Assembly (NCBI RefSeq): GCF_005239225.2
Contig: NC_133297.1
Coordinates: forward strand, 1,992,392-2,056,391
Length of the DNA: 64,000 bases
Direction: 5' to 3'
Source: Populus alba
Taxonomy: Eukaryota; Streptophyta; Magnoliopsida; Malpighiales; Salicaceae
The notes under the pieces were generated by a model, which saw nothing but the letters and a program-made list of their open reading frames with translations, made no database searches and had not been told where the DNA came from. This document shows positions 58,635 through 64,000 of the stretch, one piece after another (position 1 is the first letter of the stretch; every line of letters begins with the position of its first letter). Made by a program: the position numbers and the translations under genes.

Positions 58635-61139
58635 ATGGCTCATCCCCAACACCAGTTTCAACAGCACTACCAACCTCAACAGCAACAACAACAATCTAAG
58701 AATTTGAGGTAAATTAGGTTAAAAAGGACAAATTTTACATTAATTTCTTCTAAAGCTAACGTTTTTTTTTTTTTTTTTTTTCAATTTTTATGCAATCCAG
58801 GAATTTATATGCAATCGACGGCCAGATTTCTCCGGCAGTGGCCTATTTTAATCCCTCTAATTTGCAAGATCAGTCTCAGCATCCTCCTTATGTCCCTCCT
58901 TGTAAGTTTCCCGACTTCTTTTTTTACTGCTTGATTTATTTTTCTAGCTAAGAAGTCATTGCGAACTAGACGGTGGATTTTTTTAGTTTATTTGCTTATG
59001 TTAATTAATCAACAAATATCAGCTACTAATTTTCTATCCATTTTAGGATAAATCAAGCTTGATTATTTACAATTTGGCTACCAAGTTTTATGTAATTAGC
59101 TAGCATGGTCTTAAATCAAGTCATAAAGTCTTGGGTGTTTTGTGGTTGTTGTTCTAGTTCATGTGGTGGGGTTTGCTCCGGGTCCTGGGAATGATGGCAG
59201 TGATGGGGGACTTGAATTGCAATGGAATTATGGGCTAGAACCCAAGAGAAAGAGATTGAAGGAGCAAGACTTTTTGGAGAATAATTCCCAGATTTCCTCT
59301 GTTGATTTCTTGCAAGCACGATCAGTCTCAACTGGGTTAGGGTTGTCTCTTGACAATACCCGTGTTTCATCTTCTGGTGACTCGGCCTTGTTATCTCTTA
59401 TTGGTGATGATATTGATAGTGAATTGCAGCGACAGGATGTGGAGGTTGATAAATTCCTCAAAATTCAGGTTGGGATTTGTTTAAAGATAACAGCTTTATT
59501 TCAATGCAAAATGAGCTTACCTGTTGCTATTTTTGTAGGTTTATTTGCTTCCCTTTCACTTTGTTACATTTTTTTGCTATTTCACTGCACTTCATTTAAT
59601 TTGCAAATACTGGTTGCTGCAGCTTCATTTAATATGTTTCTTATACTGATGTGTGTCATCTATGACCTGTTAGTTTAAGTACTTGATTACTTCACATCCC
59701 ATGACTCAGAATTAAGCAGTTTGTGTATTGGATCTTGGATTTGTTTCTATATTGTTATATAATATTTTTTGCATGTTTGCCTCTTATCACAGTTAGGCTT
59801 GCAAAGTGATACTTCATGATGCATGAATTCCACACTGCACCTAGGAATTTGAAGTCTGCCTGTTTATCATTTTAACTTCAAAAGCACAGTTTTTTCAAAA
59901 TCTAGAATAATGAAATATAAAGATAATTGGGAAGAGTTGGTTCTCTGTTTCTCTCTCTCTGGTGATTATGCTTCTTGTCAGTATTACTTCACTATTTATT
60001 TGTATCTACTTTAATATATTTATTCAATTAGATGTAAGCATTTGCTTTATGAATTGTTTTTGTAGGTTTAAAACTAATGTTGGACTGCATTAAATCAATA
60101 GATTCAACAACAAAGATGGAAATTGCTAATCCTAGATGCATGGTGGTGTGGTTGTCTTTTGTCTGGGGATCTTTATGTTGTTCAGTAATTCTCTTAGGTG
60201 GCACCATGTAAAACATTCAAAATCATTGGAACTCAATGACTGCGTTCAACTTTCTAAGTAGAGTTCCGGAATTCCATTTGTTGTGGGAGTTAGTGTGAAA
60301 AATGTTGGTAGAGGTATTTTGGAGGGCGTCATTCTTTAATTTTTTCCTTTGGCAGTTCATGTCCTTCGTGCTGTGAAGATTTGATAGGCTTTGCTTTTGT
60401 TTGAAGTGTTCTTTTCTTTGATTTTGATTGAATTGATGGTTGTGGAGGAGAAGATGGGGTACACCAAACTGGTTTTACCTGCTCGACTTAATGAGAACTT
60501 TTCTTGCATTACTTAAATGTCTTTTTTTTTCTTATTTTATTTTTTGCCTATCACGTTATCATAGTGTGAGGTGCTTAGAAAATATTTCTAACTTGCTTGT
60601 ATGTCTAATAGGGTGATCGACTGCGGCAAACCATCCTAGAGAAGGTCCAAGCTGACCAACTTCAAACTATCTCACTTGTGGAAGAGAAGGTTCTTCAAAA
60701 ACTTCGTCAGAAAGAAGCAGAGGTGGAGAGCATTAATAAGAAGAACATTGAACTTGAAGAGAAAATGGAACAGTTGTCTATGGAAGCAGGTGCATGGCAG
60801 GAACGGGCCAGATACAATGAAAACATGATAAATGCCCTCAAGCTTAACATCCAGCAAGTCTATGCTCAAAGTAGAGATAGTAAAGAAGGTTGTGGTGACA
60901 GTGAGGTGGATGATACAGCTTCATGCTGCAATGGCCGTGTCATTGATTTTCACCTCCTTTCCAATGACAATAATGACATGAAGGAGCTGATGACTTGTAA
61001 GGCTTGCAGAGTCAATGAAGTTTGCATGCTTTTGTTACCTTGTAAGCATCTCTGCCTCTGTAAGGATTGTGAAAGTAAGCTTAGTTTTTGTCCCCTGTGT
61101 CGTTCCTCCAAGCTTATTGGCATGGAAGTCTATATGTAA
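58635..61139 (+). CDS. RING-type E3 ubiquitin ligase, BOI/SBP1 (BRG) family
   Basis: Four exons in phase: 58635-58708, 58801-58901, 59158-59468 and 60612-61139; about 337 residues. The N-terminus is Gln/Pro-rich (MAHPQHQFQQHYQPQQ), typical of S-RNase-binding-protein-like members. A central coiled coil spans about residues 165-265 (EKVLQKLRQKEAEVESINKK, then the conserved AWQERARYNENMINALK). The C-terminal C3HC4 RING (about residues 289-330: CKAC, LPCKHLCLCKDC, CPLC) retains all zinc ligands. Family members ubiquitinate transcription factors, restrain cell death and pathogen responses, and in Arabidopsis BOI/BRG proteins interact with DELLAs. Specific targets here are unknown. The first exon is short and poly-Gln-like, and the third intron is long (1.1 kb). 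A 20-T run sits just before the exon 2 acceptor as a polypyrimidine tract. Confidence 0.9.
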
Positions 61140-64000
61140 TGGGATACATATGAAAGCTCTAATGCTATCTAGTGTTATATGCATTGTTCATGGCATTTTC
61201 ATAATTGCTTATTGCTTGCATACTGGTTGCTGTTGAACTTTTGTGGTGTAAATGTTTCTTCAAATGTTTTGCATGCAAAAAGACTTCCAGGTGCAAATGG
61301 GATTCTTTATCCATTTGGGTGGTTTGTGTATGAATTGAAAGGAACTGAAAATTGGTATAAACAATTTGAAAATGTTAAATTCTTCTTGTGTCATATATTT
61401 TTCTGGTGACATGTTGAAGTTTCTTTTTGAAGCATTTTGAAATTGGTATGACATTTATTGCTTTGGAAGGTTTGTCCTATCTCATTCAATAACTTACAAA
61501 TTTGTCTCTGCTAATTTAGGAGCGTGACTAATAGCATTGCATCAAGTGCAAATGACACTCCACTTGTCTGTCCAGCCACATCTTTCTTTGGCTGAAATTG
61601 GAGTGCCATTAACACATGGCGGAGTGCTATTACCTTCATCCCTATTTAGGCTCATGCTCACTAAATCTGCAAAGGAAAAACTTATTTGATATGATTTGTA
61701 AAAAGAGTTCATTACTATGTAATCAAATGATGTTGATCTACTATCAAAAGATGAAGGGAGTCAATTGTTGTAGAAAACATGCTCTAGTGAGAAACCAGGT
61801 CAGGATAACGATCTAGGTTGATGTTTTCTTTCCATTTGTATTTATTAGAATCTCGAGTTGCTTTATAATAATATCTGCTGTTTTTGGAACTTCCATCTAT
61901 AGTATGTTTCTCAATCTTGCATAAATTGAGTTCCTTGTCTGCTTATTGACATGTCTTGGAAATTGCAAGGTTCTTAATTTAGGGATATCTAGAGCATAGC
62001 ACTCTGTTTTAATGAATTACATGGTTTAGAATAAGCCTGGGTATGCTTTGGCTATGCTTCGACATGATTCGGCTGTATTTTTCAATTCCATTTTTCCCCC
62101 AATGGACGAAATTTATACTGCAATAACTCATCTGGCTAAAGATTATGGATATTGCTGGAGTCTTACCAAATATTTCACTACATTTTTTAATTCCATTTAC
62201 TTTACATCAAGTTTTACGATACATATCATTGCATTTTTTAGTAAGAATATTAATCTTGTAACAGTTGCGTGGTTGATTCTTTTCATGTGATTCAAGTAAC
62301 ATCAAAATAGTGTTGATATTTGTTGCTATATATTGGCTTTAAGATTATGGCTGTTGCTGGAGTGTGATGCAGCTATGTGTTGTTGTGTGATCCTGACTTA
62401 AAAGTGTTTGGTGTTTGTGAGTTTGATGTAAATTATTTTTTTAAGTGTTTTTTTGTTTGGAAATATATTATATTAATATTTTTTAAAAAAATTATTTTTA
62501 ATATTAACATAATAAAATATTTCAAAAATATTAAAAAATAATAATTTTAATGAAAAACAGATTTCCAAACGGACACTGGTGTGTGATATCCGATAGCTAT
62601 CTTTTTTCGGTTCTTGGTAGCAGAATATTGTACGCTTTTATTATTTCCCTCGGAGCCCATGAAAGGGATCCGACCAAGTTTAGTTACCATTCTGGGCCTT
62701 CGGCCTAAACCATAAAAAAAATCTCGTATAGGTCAATTTAATTAACATTAACCTTGAACTAATATTTCTGACTTTTAACCTTCCGTGTTCATATCCTAGT
62801 TACAAGATTTGGCTTAACAGCCAATTCCATTTACTTGATATCTAGCTTAAATCAGATTAATGAAAAAACTTGGACATTAAAAATAATAATTTTGTTTTAG
62901 GTTTTTTATTTTAAAAAAAATTAGGTTGATCAAAATGAACCTGTTCAATTTAAACCTATACAGCAACAAGTTTAGCTCGATAAATAAAATAGTTTTAATT
63001 TTAAAATATTATAAATGATGTTTTTATGATAACATAGGTAGAGGTTGGTTATTTTACGTTAATTTACTAATCTCTTAATGATATTATGTTATTTCACAAG
63101 AAAACATGAGCAACTCATATATAATTCCATTTACAAGTGGAATGAAAGGAAAGGAATGTCAAATGTCAATCAAAATCCAATAATCAAGGGGTTGAAATAA
63201 AGGATTATATATATATATATGGTGTCAATCAAAATCACCACCAGTTTAGAGGGCACCGCCAGTTTAGAGGGTGTTTTCATGTTTGCAAGGTTTATTGTAA
63301 ATCAATTATTGGCCTGACGACGACGTAGAGGGTCATCCGTCCCACTAAATGTCCTTTCACTGGACCACGAGCATTTTGATCACGAAACTGATGCTGGGCT
63401 GCACTGCCTAGTTTAAGATTTGTTTGATTCTCGCTTAATAAGAGGCTTATGGATGTGTGTTTTTCAATTCATCAGTAAAATAGTTTTTCGTTGATTGGCT
63501 AACGCAAATAATTATTGGAAAATTACCCTAATTATTTTTATTAATTTTTTTATTTTATTTTTATATTTTAAAAAAATTACAGTTTGCATTCTAAATTTCG
63601 GCATGCACATAACACTTTACATCTTAATATCATCCTATAGGTTAATTTATTTTATATTCATGGATATAAATTTATATTGTAATATTTCAAAACAAACAAC
63701 TAGTGTAAAAGCAACTAAATTATATGATGGTACGGTAATTTTTTCATAATTAATACTTATTTCCTCGAAAATAATATTAATTATTTAATAATATTCTTTT
63801 ATTTTTCACTATAGATAGTCATCATCGAATTTTTAAATTCTTTTTTATGATATTCAAGCATGTAATTAAGAACAAAATAATAAACTTGGAGACAGATAGA
63901 TGGGGGGGGGGAGCGCAGGGAGGGGATGAGGTGGCCAAGAATATTACTGCATTAATTAGTCTGCCTGACAAGGAAGAAGATACTGTTGTACGATTGATCC
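61140..64000. other. intergenic to the window end
   Basis: 3' UTR of the RING gene (probably to about 61.5 kb), then sequence without recognised genes. It contains one AT-rich dispersed repeat (62.4-62.58 kb), a short duplicated CCAGTTTAGAGGG (63.24-63.27 kb), a short TA run (63.21 kb) and a G run near the end (63902-63911). Confidence 0.55.
62405..62580. repeat. AT-rich dispersed repeat (MITE-like), copy 8
   Basis: Begins GTTTGGTGTTTGTGAGTTTG, continues with GGAAATATATTATATTAATA, AAAATTATTTTTAATATTAACATAATAAAAT and AAAAACAGATTTCCAAACGGACACTG. The edges GTTTGG and CCAAAC form a short inverted pair. Confidence 0.55.

Noticed and set aside
63902..63911. G-run as a possible quadruplex
   Set aside because: A single run of Gs without three further nearby runs cannot be called a G-quadruplex with any confidence.

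Overview
The window is 64 kb of AT-rich plant nuclear DNA. All host genes are eukaryotic: split by GT-AG introns or, for the subtilases, intronless. There are no operons, no rRNA or tRNA genes that I could see, and no CRISPR array. The gene content and the abundant short AT-rich dispersed repeats suggest a woody eudicot, most likely Populus or another member of the Salicaceae. That assignment rests on pattern recognition, not on a database search.

Layout. 0.5-2.8 kb (+): a SPATULA/ALCATRAZ-type bHLH gene (6 exons). 7.1-9.1 kb (+): a ZHOUPI/bHLH95-type bHLH gene with a C-terminal ACT-like region (3 exons). 14.3-17.2 kb (+): a membrane-anchored receptor-like kinase of the At1g01540 type (7 exons). 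20.2-24.3 kb (-): a Ty1/copia LTR element, structurally complete at its ends (LTRs, PBS, PPT, 5-bp target duplication). It keeps GAG, protease and integrase in one open frame but has lost reverse transcriptase and RNase H. It is inserted in the 3' flank of a truncated duplicate of a UDP-glycosyltransferase gene whose intact copy lies at 27.2-28.6 kb (-). 33.6-47.4 kb: three intronless subtilisin-like protease genes (+, -, +). The two plus-strand copies are close paralogues that share a duplicated but rearranged upstream region. 52.0-53.2 kb (+): a COMPANION OF CELLULOSE SYNTHASE-like gene (3 exons). 55.4-55.8 kb (-): a RALF34-like peptide hormone precursor. 58.6-61.1 kb (+): a BOI/SBP1-type RING E3 ligase (4 exons).

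The genes are independent transcription units, so no shared pathway can be read from their order. Four of them act at the cell surface or wall: the kinase, the secreted proteases, the RALF peptide and the cellulose synthase companion. This is as likely to be coincidence as organisation. The rest is intergenic DNA, mostly AT-rich, with dispersed MITE-like repeats, degenerate retroelement debris, simple repeats and a 50-bp minisatellite.

The points most worth a second look are these: the RT-less but recently inserted copia element and its array of GAATATTC palindromes; the nested insertion in a partial UGT duplicate; the inverted promoter block in the duplicated subtilase gene; and an extra cysteine in the RALF peptide. 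I found nothing that I can defend as a wholly new biological system. Exon boundaries were worked out by hand from splice sites, reading phase and family similarity.
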